Counted from the stretch's first letter, positions 8,751 through 17,999 are shown. The stretch: DNA of 64,000 nucleotides from Bacteroidetes bacterium UBA1935 (GCA_002337045.1 DDFF01000007.1:310001-374000), one strand, 5' to 3'. Notes: generated from the letters alone by a model not told the origin. Numbers and translations are program-made.

Positions 8751-9608
8751 TTAGTATGTAATCAGTTTGATGTTATCAAGATATACATAGCCGCTTGTCT
8801 GTCCTTCAGGCAGCGATGCTTTTATCAATACCCTACAGGCCGTAGCATTGTATTTGCCCAAAAACGACTGAATACCGATGTATATTTTATTCCAACTTTC
8901 GCTTGCTTTTGCACCTGCAATAGGTTCGTAATACAATGCTCCGTTTGTAGTTGTTTGCAAGCCTATTTCAAAAGGCACATCACATCTGTAGTTTACCTCA
9001 ATAAATCCTTCACCTTGTTTTATGGTGATATCTCTATTGTTGATAGACTCTGAAGTTGTGTGTGTAGTTGACAATATTATCTGACCGGAACCACCACCTT
9101 CATATACTTTTGACGGATCTGTGATACGAATCAGAGATGTGTCTGAAGCACTATTATCATTTAGTTCGGTAAGAGAGTTTCCTGTTTCAAAATCTTCTAC
9201 CCAACGGAACTGAGCAGCCTCTGTATATTTTGCATAGGCTCCGTAATTAACGGTTTTGCCAGGTGCATACTTAACAGTCACCGTATCGTTATAATAGAAT
9301 GGGTACAGATACTGATATGATTTAAGACCACTGTAATTAACGCCCGCACCAAAAGTTACTACAGCATCTTTTTTAATCATCAACGGTATAGTAGACGGCA
9401 CATCATATGCTCCTATAAAGGAATTGTCTACATACACAAAAGCACTTGTAATGCGGCTGCTTGCGCTACCCGTACGGCTTGGCTCATTGGTCTTTACCTT
9501 GAAAGAGTCTAACCTGATATAAGTAGGGACTGTTTCTGCCGGATTAATCAAATTGCAGCCCTGCGTAAAGAAGGCCGCAGCTATTACTGCTGTTGTTAAT
9601 ACTCTCAT
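8751..9608 (-). CDS. Lipoprotein of unknown function
   Basis: The start ATG at 9608 gives MRVLTTAVIAAAFFTQGC, a short lipoprotein signal with the cysteine at residue 18. A TTG 15 bases upstream falls in the promoter-like sequence TACTTTG and is rejected. The mature part (about 265 residues) is beta-rich, with an immunoglobulin-like or PEGA-like N-terminal half (RTGSASSRITSAFVYVDN) and a C-terminal half resembling a carbohydrate-binding jelly roll (DFETGN ... GYVYLDNIKL). This is inferred from the pattern, not a proven match. The close coupling to the sugar transferase suggests a surface role. Confidence 0.7.
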   Translation of the reverse strand: MRVLTTAVIAAAFFTQGCNLINPAETVPTYIRLDSFKVKTNEPSRTGSASSRITSAFVYVDNSFIGAYDVPSTIPLMIKKDAVVTFGAGVNYSGLKSYQYLYPFYYNDTVTVKYAPGKTVNYGAYAKYTEAAQFRWVEDFETGNSLTELNDNSASDTSLIRITDPSKVYEGGGSGQIILSTTHTTSESINNRDITIKQGEGFIEVNYRCDVPFEIGLQTTTNGALYYEPIAGAKASESWNKIYIGIQSFLGKYNATACRVLIKASLPEGQTSGYVYLDNIKLITY

Positions 9609-9655
9609 TATGTAATCTGTCAAAGTACCTGTCTATTCTATAAGCAATAATTGTG

Positions 9656-10642
9656 CTAAACGTTATGTAATTCGTTATGAAGGCTCATTTTCTTCAAAAT
9701 CTGATGGGCTACATCCATAGCCTGAAAGCCGTCGTATACGCTTACTTTCACAGGTTTGTCATTTATGATGGCATCCGCAAATTCTGCCAGTTCGCTGCGG
9801 ATAGCGTTGGATGGGGTTACCTCCGGCATTTGCATAGATATTACTTTCTTTTCGCCGTTTGGCATATCCAGCGGAAAATCGAACATGCCACGCGGGCCGT
9901 CATCATCCTTCAGGCGTACTATTTCTGTCTTCTTATCCAGGAAGTCTACACTGATATATGCATCGCGCTGAAAAAGGCGCAGCTTGCGCATTTTTTTCAA
10001 CGATATACGGCTGGCAGTGAGGTTTGCCACACAACCATTATCGAACTCTATACGTGCATTGGCAATATCTGCCGTTTCGCTGATAACAGATACACCACTT
10101 GCAGATATACGGCGCACAGGGCTTTTAACCAAGTGCATCACAATATCTATATCATGTATCATCAGGTCGAGGATTACAGACACATCCGTACCACGAGGGT
10201 TGAACTGTGACAGCCTGTGTGCCTCTATAAACATGGGCTGCAGCGTTTCTTCTGTCAGCGCAAGGTATGCGGGGTTGTAACGCTCTACGTGGCCTACCTG
10301 ACATTTTACACCGGCTTCTTTTACCAGCTTCACCAGTTCGCGGCCTTCTTCCAATGTATTGGCAAGCGGCTTTTCTATAAAGAAGTGTTTACCTGCCAGC
10401 AGGCATTTCTTGGCAATATCGTAGTGGTTGGTGGTAGGCGCAACAATATCCAGTGCATCGGCTTCCTGTATCAGTGTATTGATATCGGTATACCTTGTTA
10501 CATTGTATTCGGCAATGGCTTTTTCAGCCTGCTCATCGCTGGGGTCGAAGAACCCGATGAGCTGAACAGTCGGCACTTCTTTCCACTGTTGAATATGAAT
10601 CTTGCCCAAGTGGCCGGCACCTATTACACCTATCTTTAGCAT
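9656..10642 (-). CDS. Gfo/Idh/MocA family NAD(P)-dependent oxidoreductase
   Basis: The N-terminal Rossmann fold shows GVIGAGHLGKIH at residues 5-16 and the family motif FIEKPLANT near residue 95, where the lysine is catalytic. The C-terminal part has the typical beta-sheet domain (GHVERYNPAYLAL onwards). Such enzymes oxidise or reduce sugars, inositols or tetrapyrroles; the substrate cannot be told from sequence alone. The 328-residue length is normal. The gene is 47 bases upstream of the lipoprotein gene on the same strand, and the two may share transcription with the sugar transferase, which would fit a sugar-nucleotide role. Confidence 0.88.
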   Translation of the reverse strand: MLKIGVIGAGHLGKIHIQQWKEVPTVQLIGFFDPSDEQAEKAIAEYNVTRYTDINTLIQEADALDIVAPTTNHYDIAKKCLLAGKHFFIEKPLANTLEEGRELVKLVKEAGVKCQVGHVERYNPAYLALTEETLQPMFIEAHRLSQFNPRGTDVSVILDLMIHDIDIVMHLVKSPVRRISASGVSVISETADIANARIEFDNGCVANLTASRISLKKMRKLRLFQRDAYISVDFLDKKTEIVRLKDDDGPRGMFDFPLDMPNGEKKVISMQMPEVTPSNAIRSELAEFADAIINDKPVKVSVYDGFQAMDVAHQILKKMSLHNELHNV

Positions 10643-10713
10643 TACGGACTACCTATGTGGTATTTTATTATATAAATGCTCGCAGAGCAGTGCAATATAG
10701 CAATTAACTGGCA

Positions 10714-11397
10714 CTAAATAATGCCCTCGTCTGCCATGCTCAGGTAATTTGTTCCGGCTATAATCAGATGGTCTAAAAGCTTAATATCCATGTATTCAGC
10801 CGCTTCGCGCAGTTTGCGTGTCAGCTCTTTATCGGCGTGGCTTGGTTGCAGATTGCCCGATGGGTGGTTGTGGGCAATTATCAGCTTATTGGCATTTTGC
10901 AACAGGGCATTTTTGAGCATGATGCGAATATCTGCCACCGTACCCGTAAGCCCACCACTGCTGATGATTTCGTAGCGGAGTATCTTATTGCTCTGGTTGA
11001 GGTAGAAGACGCAGAACACCTCGTGACTCAAGTCGCGCATCAGGGGGATGGCTATCTCTGCGGCATCGCTGCTTTGGGTAATGGCAGTGCGTTGCAGTGC
11101 CTCGCCCATTTGCCTGCGGCGGCCAAGCTCTAATGCGGCAGCTATGGTGATGGCGCGCGCCTCGCCTATGCCTTTGGTCTTTTGCAGTTCCAGCACGCCA
11201 AGCCTGCCCAGCTCGTGCAGGTTGTTCTGTGCCAGTCCAAGGATATCGCGCGCAAGATCGAGCGCAGACTTTTCTTTGGTACCGCTGGATATAAGGATGG
11301 CAAGGAGTTCGGCATCAGACAATGCTGCGGCTCCTTTCAGGAGCATTTTTTCACGCGGACGTTCGTCTTCAGACCAGGTTTTTATACTGTTTGACAT
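10714..11397 (-). CDS. radC: RadC family JAB-domain protein
   Basis: The protein has an N-terminal helix-hairpin-helix region (LKGAAALSDAELLAILISSG, LQKTKGIGEARA) and a C-terminal JAMM/MPN+ domain with the metal-binding motif HNHPSGNLQPS followed by D. It was historically called a DNA repair protein, but its function is uncertain. I chose the ATG at 11397 (MSNSIKTWSEDERPREK), which is the conserved beginning; a start at 11439 would add a non-conserved 14-residue lead. It is transcribed leftward and divergent from the AraC gene. Confidence 0.9.
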   Translation of the reverse strand: MSNSIKTWSEDERPREKMLLKGAAALSDAELLAILISSGTKEKSALDLARDILGLAQNNLHELGRLGVLELQKTKGIGEARAITIAAALELGRRRQMGEALQRTAITQSSDAAEIAIPLMRDLSHEVFCVFYLNQSNKILRYEIISSGGLTGTVADIRIMLKNALLQNANKLIIAHNHPSGNLQPSHADKELTRKLREAAEYMDIKLLDHLIIAGTNYLSMADEGII

Positions 11398-11556
11398 GGT
11401 ATACCAAATGTAAATATCCTGATTGTAAAAAATGAACACGGCAGTATATTGGTTATGGTAATGTCATAATATTAGGCCATACATGCAGGCCGGGGCAACA
11501 TTATTTTGCTGCAATGGATTGTTTTGATAGCTTTCAGTTCGTTTCAGTTACCCAGT

Positions 11557-12387
11557 ATGGATATAAACTATGTAGAGCTGCACCAACCCGACAGATTGCT
11601 GATGATAGAATCGTTGGACTACAGCAATCCGTACGATTTTACGAAGATGCACAGGCATGATTATTTTGAGGTCATCTTTGTAAATGAAGGGCATGGTTCT
11701 CAACTGATAGACTTTACTTCCTACGCTATTTCTGGCGGACAGGTATATGTTATATACCCCGGGCAGATACACCTGATGCATCGCAACACTGCAAACGGAT
11801 TGGTGCTACAATTCAGGAAAAACATATTTGAACATATACGCCCTGTAAACCATTACAACCTGTACAATTCAACCGCACTGGTAAGCCTTGAAGCAAAACC
11901 TTTTCAGCATTTATATACTCTTGCAGAGTGCATCAAAGAACTGATGACCGTACAAGCCCCTGCCAATTCACTTACAAAATACAAGACATACAGCTACCTG
12001 CAAATAATACTGTTATCGCTTGTAGAAATGAATACAGGTAAGGCAGACAGCAGAGAACACAATTTGCTAAACGAGTACTTAGCGCTTACCACAACACACA
12101 TCAGAACCAATAAGAAAGTAGCAGAATATGCCGCCATGCTGAATTGCAGCCCTGACAAACTAAATAATACCTGCAAGAAATCTTTGGGCAAATCTGCACT
12201 TGAAATAATACATGAAGAACTACTGCTGGAAATACGTAGGTTGCTTTTATTGAATGAAATGAGCCTTAAAGAAATTGCTTTTGAGTTAAACTTTGACAGC
12301 CAATCAAATTTTAGCGGGTTTATAAAATCTCATACAGGCATGACACCAACCGAACTGCAAACCGCGGTTTCGGATATTTATAAGTAA
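11557..12387 (+). CDS. AraC family transcriptional regulator
   Basis: The N-terminal half is a cupin-like effector domain (HRHDYFEVIFVNEGHG, then YVIYPGQIHLM), and the C-terminal hundred residues carry two helix-turn-helix units typical of AraC (VAEYAAMLNCSPDKLNNTCKK and LKEIAFELNFDSQSNFSGF). It binds DNA as a dimer and responds to a small molecule. The ATG at 11557 (MDINYVELHQPDRLL) is preferred over an upstream start at 11506 whose 17 extra residues are not family-like. The downstream T9SS gene at 12459 may be a target, but nothing in the sequence proves it. Confidence 0.85.
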   Translation: MDINYVELHQPDRLLMIESLDYSNPYDFTKMHRHDYFEVIFVNEGHGSQLIDFTSYAISGGQVYVIYPGQIHLMHRNTANGLVLQFRKNIFEHIRPVNHYNLYNSTALVSLEAKPFQHLYTLAECIKELMTVQAPANSLTKYKTYSYLQIILLSLVEMNTGKADSREHNLLNEYLALTTTHIRTNKKVAEYAAMLNCSPDKLNNTCKKSLGKSALEIIHEELLLEIRRLLLLNEMSLKEIAFELNFDSQSNFSGFIKSHTGMTPTELQTAVSDIYK

Positions 12388-12458
12388 ATACCCTTTTTTT
12401 ATAACAATAGTCTAAAACTGCAATACGAACTTCACTAATACAAACAATTAAAAAAATT

Positions 12459-13274
12459 ATGAAACTTAAAGTATTACTATTTACATCCATAGCAGGTATC
12501 AGTTATCTCACATTATCGAGCTACTCAGGCGGTCCGTCTGCAAGCGCAGGCCACGTAGCTATTTCGGGTTGCGGCTCTACAGGCAATTGCCACGGGGCAA
12601 AAAGCACTGCAACAGTAGTCGGTATAACGGTGAAAGACGGCGCAACAACCATTACCAACAATAAATATACCGCGGGTAAGAAATACACTATTACCATTAC
12701 AGGCACCAACAGCAGCTATAGCAAATTTGGTTATCAATTCTCTGCCACGAAAGGCTCTTCGGGTATTGGTACAATTTCCAATGTTCCATCGGGGTCTAAA
12801 ATATCTAATGCAGGTGGCATTGCTGTTGCTGAGCAAAGTGGTACAATCACTGCAGCATCGGGCTTGTCTGTGTCTTTCGACTGGACGGCACCTGCAGCAG
12901 GTTCGGGTACTGTAACCCTTTCGGCTGCTGTAAATGGTGTGGACGGCACTGGCAGCACCAATAACGATGCATTCAATAACACACAGGTAACACTGACAGA
13001 AAATACAACAGGTATATCAACCGCCAATGTTGAAAATGCAGTGCAACTATACCCTAACCCTGCAACAAGTGTATTGCAAATTCAACTGAATAATGCAGGT
13101 GTAACTATTGGGTATATATATAACAGCTACGGCCAAAAAGTAAAAGAAGTGAACCTGGCAGGCCAAAACAACACTGCAGATGTAGCTGAACTGCAACAAG
13201 GTACCTACTACCTGTACATTGCGGCTGAAAACGCATCAGAAAAACCAACAATGATTCCGTTTACAAAACTGTAG
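12459..13274 (+). CDS. T9SS-exported protein with choice-of-anchor V-like domain
   Basis: A signal peptide (residues 1 to about 22) is followed by SYSGGPSASAGHVA, then CGSTGNCHG, a pattern seen in the 'choice-of-anchor V' domain of Bacteroidota surface proteins. A beta-sandwich region (about 50-175) follows. The C-terminal 75 residues (VQLYPNPATSVLQIQLNN and on to IPFTKL) form a type A T9SS sorting domain, so the protein is expected to be exported across the outer membrane and attached or released. Function is unknown. The gene is 71 bases after the AraC gene and ends in a strong terminator. Confidence 0.82.
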   Translation: MKLKVLLFTSIAGISYLTLSSYSGGPSASAGHVAISGCGSTGNCHGAKSTATVVGITVKDGATTITNNKYTAGKKYTITITGTNSSYSKFGYQFSATKGSSGIGTISNVPSGSKISNAGGIAVAEQSGTITAASGLSVSFDWTAPAAGSGTVTLSAAVNGVDGTGSTNNDAFNNTQVTLTENTTGISTANVENAVQLYPNPATSVLQIQLNNAGVTIGYIYNSYGQKVKEVNLAGQNNTADVAELQQGTYYLYIAAENASEKPTMIPFTKL

Positions 13275-13286
13275 TCTTTATTGCAC

Positions 13287-13329
13287 ATAGACACAATAAG
13301 CCGCCTTCGGGCGGTTTTTTTGTGTCTAT
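13287..13329. terminator. Rho-independent terminator
   Basis: An inner stem GCCGCC-TTCG-GGCGG with a run of seven T is enclosed by a perfect outer stem ATAGACACAA / TTGTGTCTAT. It follows the T9SS gene. Confidence 0.85.
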
Positions 13330-13442
13330 ACGTTAAGGACTGATGTAATCTATTAGTAATAAGAAAGATATTGAGTTTCCTTATCAGCGAATAACCCAAG
13401 TATTAAAACCTAGGCTTAACTTAGCGCTTTCAAATCCCTGCA

Positions 13443-15044
13443 ATGGATATTGACTGTACACACATACCATATAGCAACACGGGCAATTTCAGCGACTTGG
13501 TGCTGGATTATCTGAATGCTCACCCCAACCTAAAACAATACTATAACTACACGCCCGATGCCGATGGCATTGCGCAGGCTATAGCGGCACGCAGCCAATA
13601 CCCTGTAGACAGAAAGGTACTCGTAAGTGTACTGCACAAGCAATATGCAAAGCTGAACAAGCACGATAAACTGATTGAAAATGTAGACCGCCTTGCAGAT
13701 GAAAATACTTATACCATCTGCACCGCGCACCAGCCCAACCTGATGACAGGCTATCTGTATTTCATCTACAAAATAATGCACGCCATCAAGCTGGCAGATG
13801 AACTGAATACAAAGTATGCAGAAAAGCATTTTGTACCTGTGTACTATATGGGTAGTGAGGACAATGACCTTGAAGAACTGGGCACGTTCCGCTACAATAA
13901 TCAAAAGTATGTGTGGGATGCAGCAGGCCAAACAGGTGCGGTAGGGCGTATGCATACAAACAGCCTGAAACCTTTGCTGGATGAGATATTTAAAGTATTG
14001 GGGCCTCCCGGTGAAAATCTGGATGTGCTGAAAGACATACTGACACAAGCATACCTGCAACACCAAACCATCGGCGAGGCTACGCAGTATCTTGTAAACG
14101 AACTGTTTGGCAGGTACGGGCTGGTAGTGCTGAACCCCGATGAGGCAGAACTGAAAAGGCAAATCATACCGATACTGAAAGACGATTTACAAAACCACAT
14201 GGCATACGTGTTGGTTAATGACCACATAGAAACACTGGAAGAGCAATATAAAGTGCAGGCATACCCGAGGATGATAAACCTCTTTTACCTGCGCGATGAT
14301 ATACGCGAGCGTATAGAAAAACGGAACGGCAAATGGCGTGTGCTGAATACGGAGATAGAATGGAGTGAAGAGGAGTTGATGACAGAATTGGAAACACACC
14401 CTGAAAGGTTCAGCCCGAATGTGATACTGCGTGGCATCTTTCAGGAAAGCATATTGCCGGATGTTGCCTTTATAGGCGGTGGTGCAGAGGTAGCCTACTG
14501 GCTGGAACTGAAGCCTGTGTTTGAAAACTATAAAGTCTTCTACCCCGCTGTAATACTGCGTCAATCTGTATTGTGGATGCCTGCACAGTATAACAAACTG
14601 CGTCAGCAATTGCATTTTAGTATAGAAGATGTATTCAAATCAGAATCTTCGCTGATACGCAGTTATATCGGCAAACACAGCAGCAACAACTGGCATACTG
14701 ATGAAGAAACTGCTGCCATACAAAACGTATTGGCACAACTGAAAGACAAAGCCACGAAACTGGACCCTACCCTGCAAGCCAGTGCAGAGGCTGCTTTCGC
14801 AAAAATGAAGCATCAGTTGCAAACACTGGAAAAGAAAATGCTACGTGCAGAAAAACGCAAAATGAGCGACCAGTTGCAACGCATTACCCGACTGAAAAAC
14901 GGCATATCGCCCAATGGTTCTTTGCAAGAGCGCTATGAAAATTTCATAGGCTATTATGCAGCCATGGGGCATCAGTACTTAGACACGCTTTATAAGCATA
15001 TAGAACCACTGCGCAACAAGTTTCTGGTTATTGCAGAGCAATAG
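13443..15044 (+). CDS. bshC: Bacillithiol biosynthesis cysteine-adding enzyme BshC
   Basis: The 533-residue protein matches BshC by its length and by motifs such as TAHQPNLMTGYLYFIYKIMHA (TAHQPNLMTGYL, then FIYKIMHA), PVYYMGSEDNDLEEL and FIGGGAEVAYWLEL, followed by a coiled-coil C-terminal section (about 450-500) with a helical hairpin. BshC adds cysteine to glucosaminyl-malate, the last step of bacillithiol synthesis, in the cytoplasm. The other genes of the pathway (bshA, bshB) are not in this window. It implies that this organism uses bacillithiol as its main low-molecular-weight thiol, which is relevant to the DinB-fold genes at 25974 and 39633. Confidence 0.92.
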   Translation: MDIDCTHIPYSNTGNFSDLVLDYLNAHPNLKQYYNYTPDADGIAQAIAARSQYPVDRKVLVSVLHKQYAKLNKHDKLIENVDRLADENTYTICTAHQPNLMTGYLYFIYKIMHAIKLADELNTKYAEKHFVPVYYMGSEDNDLEELGTFRYNNQKYVWDAAGQTGAVGRMHTNSLKPLLDEIFKVLGPPGENLDVLKDILTQAYLQHQTIGEATQYLVNELFGRYGLVVLNPDEAELKRQIIPILKDDLQNHMAYVLVNDHIETLEEQYKVQAYPRMINLFYLRDDIRERIEKRNGKWRVLNTEIEWSEEELMTELETHPERFSPNVILRGIFQESILPDVAFIGGGAEVAYWLELKPVFENYKVFYPAVILRQSVLWMPAQYNKLRQQLHFSIEDVFKSESSLIRSYIGKHSSNNWHTDEETAAIQNVLAQLKDKATKLDPTLQASAEAAFAKMKHQLQTLEKKMLRAEKRKMSDQLQRITRLKNGISPNGSLQERYENFIGYYAAMGHQYLDTLYKHIEPLRNKFLVIAEQ

Positions 15045-15113
15045 CAAGACAGCGTTTTGTGTGCAGTGTTTTAATACCTTTGTAGGCATAAAAAATCACT
15101 AGAGGAAAGAATT

Positions 15114-15758
15114 ATGAAACGTTTCAAACTATTAGTAGCTACACTGTTGTTGCCTGTATTGGCAATGGCACAACCGGGCGTTGGCGCAGTAAGCAAAGCA
15201 CTGCCTGTAAAAGTAGACCTGGGCATAAAAGCGGGTGCCAACTTTGCAAATCTCGACGGTAAAGAATGGGAAAGCGGATACAAGCCCGGTTTTGTAGGTG
15301 GTATATTTGGTGGTGTCAGCCGCAAGCGTCTTGGCGTAACGGCTGAAGTACTGTTCAGCAGTGTGAAATACACGGGTAATAAAATCAACTTCTATCAGGC
15401 TGCAAAGACCAATTATGTAAACATTGCAGACTCTAACAAGCAAGGCGAATTTGCCGTTACTTATCTGAATATACCTGTATTGCTGAACTTTAAAATAGGT
15501 GGGCCGCTGTGGTTGCAACTGGGACCGCAATATAGTGGTGTGATGAATGTAAAGGACAATCAGAACCTGCTGAAAGACACGAAAACACTTTTCAAAACAG
15601 GCGACCTGTCGGGTGTGATTGGCCTGCAATTGAATCTGGCTAAATTCCGTGCGAGCGCACGTTATATCATAGGCCTTTCAGACCTTAGCTATAATACTGC
15701 TACCGATACATGGAAGACACGTACTGTGCAAATAGCACTGGGATATTCGTTCCTGTAA
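15114..15758 (+). CDS. Small outer-membrane beta-barrel protein (PorT-like fold)
   Basis: A signal peptide (MKRFKLLVATLLLPVLAMAQ) is followed by alternating hydrophobic strands ending in an aromatic C-terminus (VQIALGYSFL), as in eight-stranded outer-membrane barrels of the PorT/outer-membrane-beta-barrel family. At 214 residues it has the usual length. Function is unknown; the family includes T9SS-associated and adhesion proteins, but nothing here is specific. A TACCTTTG promoter element lies at 15075-15082 and a strong Shine-Dalgarno-like sequence (GAGGAAAG) just before the ATG, so this gene has a conventional leader. It ends in a bidirectional terminator. Confidence 0.8.
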   Translation: MKRFKLLVATLLLPVLAMAQPGVGAVSKALPVKVDLGIKAGANFANLDGKEWESGYKPGFVGGIFGGVSRKRLGVTAEVLFSSVKYTGNKINFYQAAKTNYVNIADSNKQGEFAVTYLNIPVLLNFKIGGPLWLQLGPQYSGVMNVKDNQNLLKDTKTLFKTGDLSGVIGLQLNLAKFRASARYIIGLSDLSYNTATDTWKTRTVQIALGYSFL

Positions 15759-15776
15759 ATAAATAATCTGCTTGAT

Positions 15777-15811
15777 AAAAAAATAACCACCCGAAAAGTG
15801 GTTATTTTTTT
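15777..15811. terminator. Bidirectional terminator between convergent genes
   Basis: The stem AATAACCAC / GTGGTTATT has a CCGAAAA loop and is flanked by A- and T-runs on both sides, so it can stop transcription from both the barrel gene and the leftward PsbP-like gene. Confidence 0.85.
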
Positions 15812-16314
15812 ATGCGGAATGTCTTGGCAATTTCTGCGTATGTTTTTCGATAGTTTTCTACCTGTGTTTGCTCTGATACCGCTGTTAATACATAAGCTAC
15901 TTCATTCACAATCCAGAAGCGCTGTATCAGGTTAATATGATTCTGCCCCTGATCGCAAGTATATTCCAACGTATAATACTCTCCGTTGGCATCTTTTTGC
16001 TTTGACGAACTCACATGTTTATAATTGGTCATTACCTTTTTAATGTTCTCAATAGATACCTCGTAGTATTTGTCGATACCTATGCCTACGCCCTTTATAT
16101 CCTCAGTTACAAGGTTTACATTTTCAGAAAATGCATCACCCTCTTTTACAGGTGAAAACAAGAATAGTTTAGGACCATACTTTCCGCTCTCATCTACTCT
16201 CCAGTCTGACGGATAGCTGAGTGTAATATTATTGCCATCGTATGCCGATAGCTTTCCTGATTGTGCGAATGCAACATTGGTCACGCACATCAAAGCGAGT
16301 ACAAAACATTTCAT
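15802..16314 (-). CDS. Secreted PsbP/DcrB-like protein of unknown function
   Basis: A signal peptide (MKCFVLALMCVTNVAFAQ) is followed by about 150 residues with a mixed alpha/beta pattern (ITLSYPSDWRVDES, LIQRFWIVNEVAYVLTAVSE, TYAEIAKTFRIKK), the shape of small PsbP- or DcrB-type domains. These are periplasmic or surface proteins with no assigned reaction. I chose the ATG at 16314, because a start at 16368 would add an 18-residue lead before the signal peptide. The upstream neighbour is a 44-residue lipoprotein gene on the same strand. Confidence 0.72.
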   Translation of the reverse strand: MKCFVLALMCVTNVAFAQSGKLSAYDGNNITLSYPSDWRVDESGKYGPKLFLFSPVKEGDAFSENVNLVTEDIKGVGIGIDKYYEVSIENIKKVMTNYKHVSSSKQKDANGEYYTLEYTCDQGQNHINLIQRFWIVNEVAYVLTAVSEQTQVENYRKTYAEIAKTFRIKK

Positions 16315-16411
16315 TATAACTATTGATTTTAATTGCAGAAACCTGCTAAAACAACAATAGGATGACAAGTCATAGAATTGTCATCCTTTGTCGAAACATC
16401 TTAAAAAGGTA

Positions 16412-16546
16412 TTACTTAGATAGCGATATGCTCAATTTGTTCGGGCAGCCATATTTTTTGCTACCACCATTGCAAGACGCGAACAACACTACAGCAGCTA
16501 CTGCAATAACGGGAACTACACGACGTAGAATAGAAACTAGTTGCAT
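16412..16546 (-). CDS. 44-residue lipoprotein
   Basis: Reading leftward from an ATG at 16546 gives MQLVSILRRVVPVIAVAAVV, LFASCNGGSKKYGC and PNKLSISLSK, then TAA at 16412. It has an N-terminal basic and hydrophobic stretch and a lipobox LFASC with the cysteine at residue 25. The mature peptide is only about 20 residues, with a GCP pattern. AAGAAG lies 8-13 bases upstream of the ATG. It is too short for usual gene finders. It lies 97 bases upstream of the PsbP-like gene on the same strand. I infer a real gene from the lipobox and the stop, but function is unknown. Confidence 0.7.
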   Translation of the reverse strand: MQLVSILRRVVPVIAVAAVVLFASCNGGSKKYGCPNKLSISLSK

Positions 16547-16625
16547 AATCAATCTTCTTAATTAATAGTATTAGTTAAAAGGGTAATTTAGATTTGTACT
16601 TTGACGAAGATAACTAATTTTTTTA

Positions 16626-17990
16626 ATGAAAAGAATACATTTTATAGCTATTGGCGGGGCGGTTATGCACCAATTGGCATTGGCACTTTTAAGGCAGGGA
16701 AATGTGGTTTCGGGCAGCGATGATGAGATAAATGACCCTGCCAAGAGCAATCTGGCGGCAGCAGGCATATTACCACCGGCATATGGCTGGTACCCTGAAA
16801 AGATAACCAAACACATAGACGCGATAGTACTGGGCATGCACGCCAAGGCCGATAATCCCGAACTGATTGCAGCACAGGCACTTGGCATACCTATATATTC
16901 GTTCCCTGAGTATGTATATGAGGTGAGCAAGCACAAAAAGCGTGTGGTAGTAGCAGGCAGCCATGGCAAAACCACCATTACCTCTATGATAATGCACATT
17001 TTGCGCAAGCAGGCCATCGATTTCGACTACCTGGTGGGCGCAAAAGTGGCCGGGTTTGAGCAGTCTGTACGCCTGAGCGATGCACCGATAATAGTACTGG
17101 AGGGCGATGAGTATCCGGCATCTGTGATAGAGAAACGCCCTAAGATATTCTTCTACCATCCGCATATAAGCGTAGTAAGTGGTATAGCTTGGGACCATAT
17201 CAACGTTTTCCCTACTTACGAGATATACCGCAACCAGTTTGAACAATACCTTTCGGGTATAGCAGCAGGTGCACCTGTTTACTACAATAATACAGATACC
17301 GAGGTGCAACACGTAATAGGCACCAGCACTGCCCACCTGAAGGCAGAACCCTATAATATGCCTGCATTCCATTACGAAGATGGTATTGCGGTGTTGGATA
17401 CCGAATTCGGGCCAATACCTGTTTCTGTATTCGGCAGGCACAATCTGCTGAATATGCAGGCAGCAATTGCTGTTTGCACAGAGCTGGGCGTAAGCAAAAA
17501 AGCCTGTTACGAAGCCATTGCAGACTTCAGCGGTGCAGCACGCAGGCTGGAAAAGCTTTTCCAAAACGATAAACTGGTAGCTTACCGAGATTTTGCACAT
17601 GCACCATCTAAACTGAAAGCCACACTGGATGCGGTACGCGAGGGCTATCCTACCCACAAGCTGATTGCCTGTTTTGAGTTGCATACTTACAGCAGCCTCA
17701 ATGCGCAGTTCCTGAGTGAATACGCACATAGTATAGACTCGGCAGATGATGCCGTCGTATACTTCAGCCACCACGCTTTGCAACTAAAAGGCTTGCCATC
17801 GCTGGAAACAGCTACGGTGAAAAAGTATTTTGAACGCGAAGACCTTGTGGTGATAGACGAGAAGCAGGCATTGCAGGAACATATCACATCGCTCCTCAAC
17901 CAAAGCGGGCAACCTACCTGTCTGTTATTGATGAGCTCGGGTACTTTCGACGGAATTGACTGGAATAGCGTATGTTCGCAGCAAAATTGA
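16626..17990 (+). CDS. mpl: Mur ligase family protein Mpl (UDP-MurNAc:tripeptide ligase)
   Basis: Mpl attaches recycled murein tripeptide to UDP-N-acetylmuramate. Motifs seen are the N-terminal nucleotide-sugar site IHFIAIGGAVMHQLA (residues 4-18), the P-loop GSHGKTT at residues 111-117, EGDEYPASVIEKRP, and the 'HINVFPTYEIYRNQF' and 'FGRHNLLNMQAAIAVC' segments. The 454-residue length is normal for the family. In Bacteroidota this gene is often annotated only as a peptidoglycan synthetase. It begins a rightward run with an exonuclease and a glycosyltransferase; the exonuclease start is nine bases after its stop. Confidence 0.88.
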   Translation: MKRIHFIAIGGAVMHQLALALLRQGNVVSGSDDEINDPAKSNLAAAGILPPAYGWYPEKITKHIDAIVLGMHAKADNPELIAAQALGIPIYSFPEYVYEVSKHKKRVVVAGSHGKTTITSMIMHILRKQAIDFDYLVGAKVAGFEQSVRLSDAPIIVLEGDEYPASVIEKRPKIFFYHPHISVVSGIAWDHINVFPTYEIYRNQFEQYLSGIAAGAPVYYNNTDTEVQHVIGTSTAHLKAEPYNMPAFHYEDGIAVLDTEFGPIPVSVFGRHNLLNMQAAIAVCTELGVSKKACYEAIADFSGAARRLEKLFQNDKLVAYRDFAHAPSKLKATLDAVREGYPTHKLIACFELHTYSSLNAQFLSEYAHSIDSADDAVVYFSHHALQLKGLPSLETATVKKYFEREDLVVIDEKQALQEHITSLLNQSGQPTCLLLMSSGTFDGIDWNSVCSQQN

Positions 17991-17999
17991 TATTGGAGA

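Noticed and set aside
12540..12620. Heme-binding motif CxxCH in the T9SS protein at 12459
   Set aside because: The spacing is C-x5-C-H, not C-x2-C-H, so it is unlikely to bind heme covalently.
16770..17783. A 337-residue open frame on the - strand through mpl
   Set aside because: It is opposite a convincing Mpl sequence and is rich in Cys, Tyr and His, as expected from the reverse of a coding frame.
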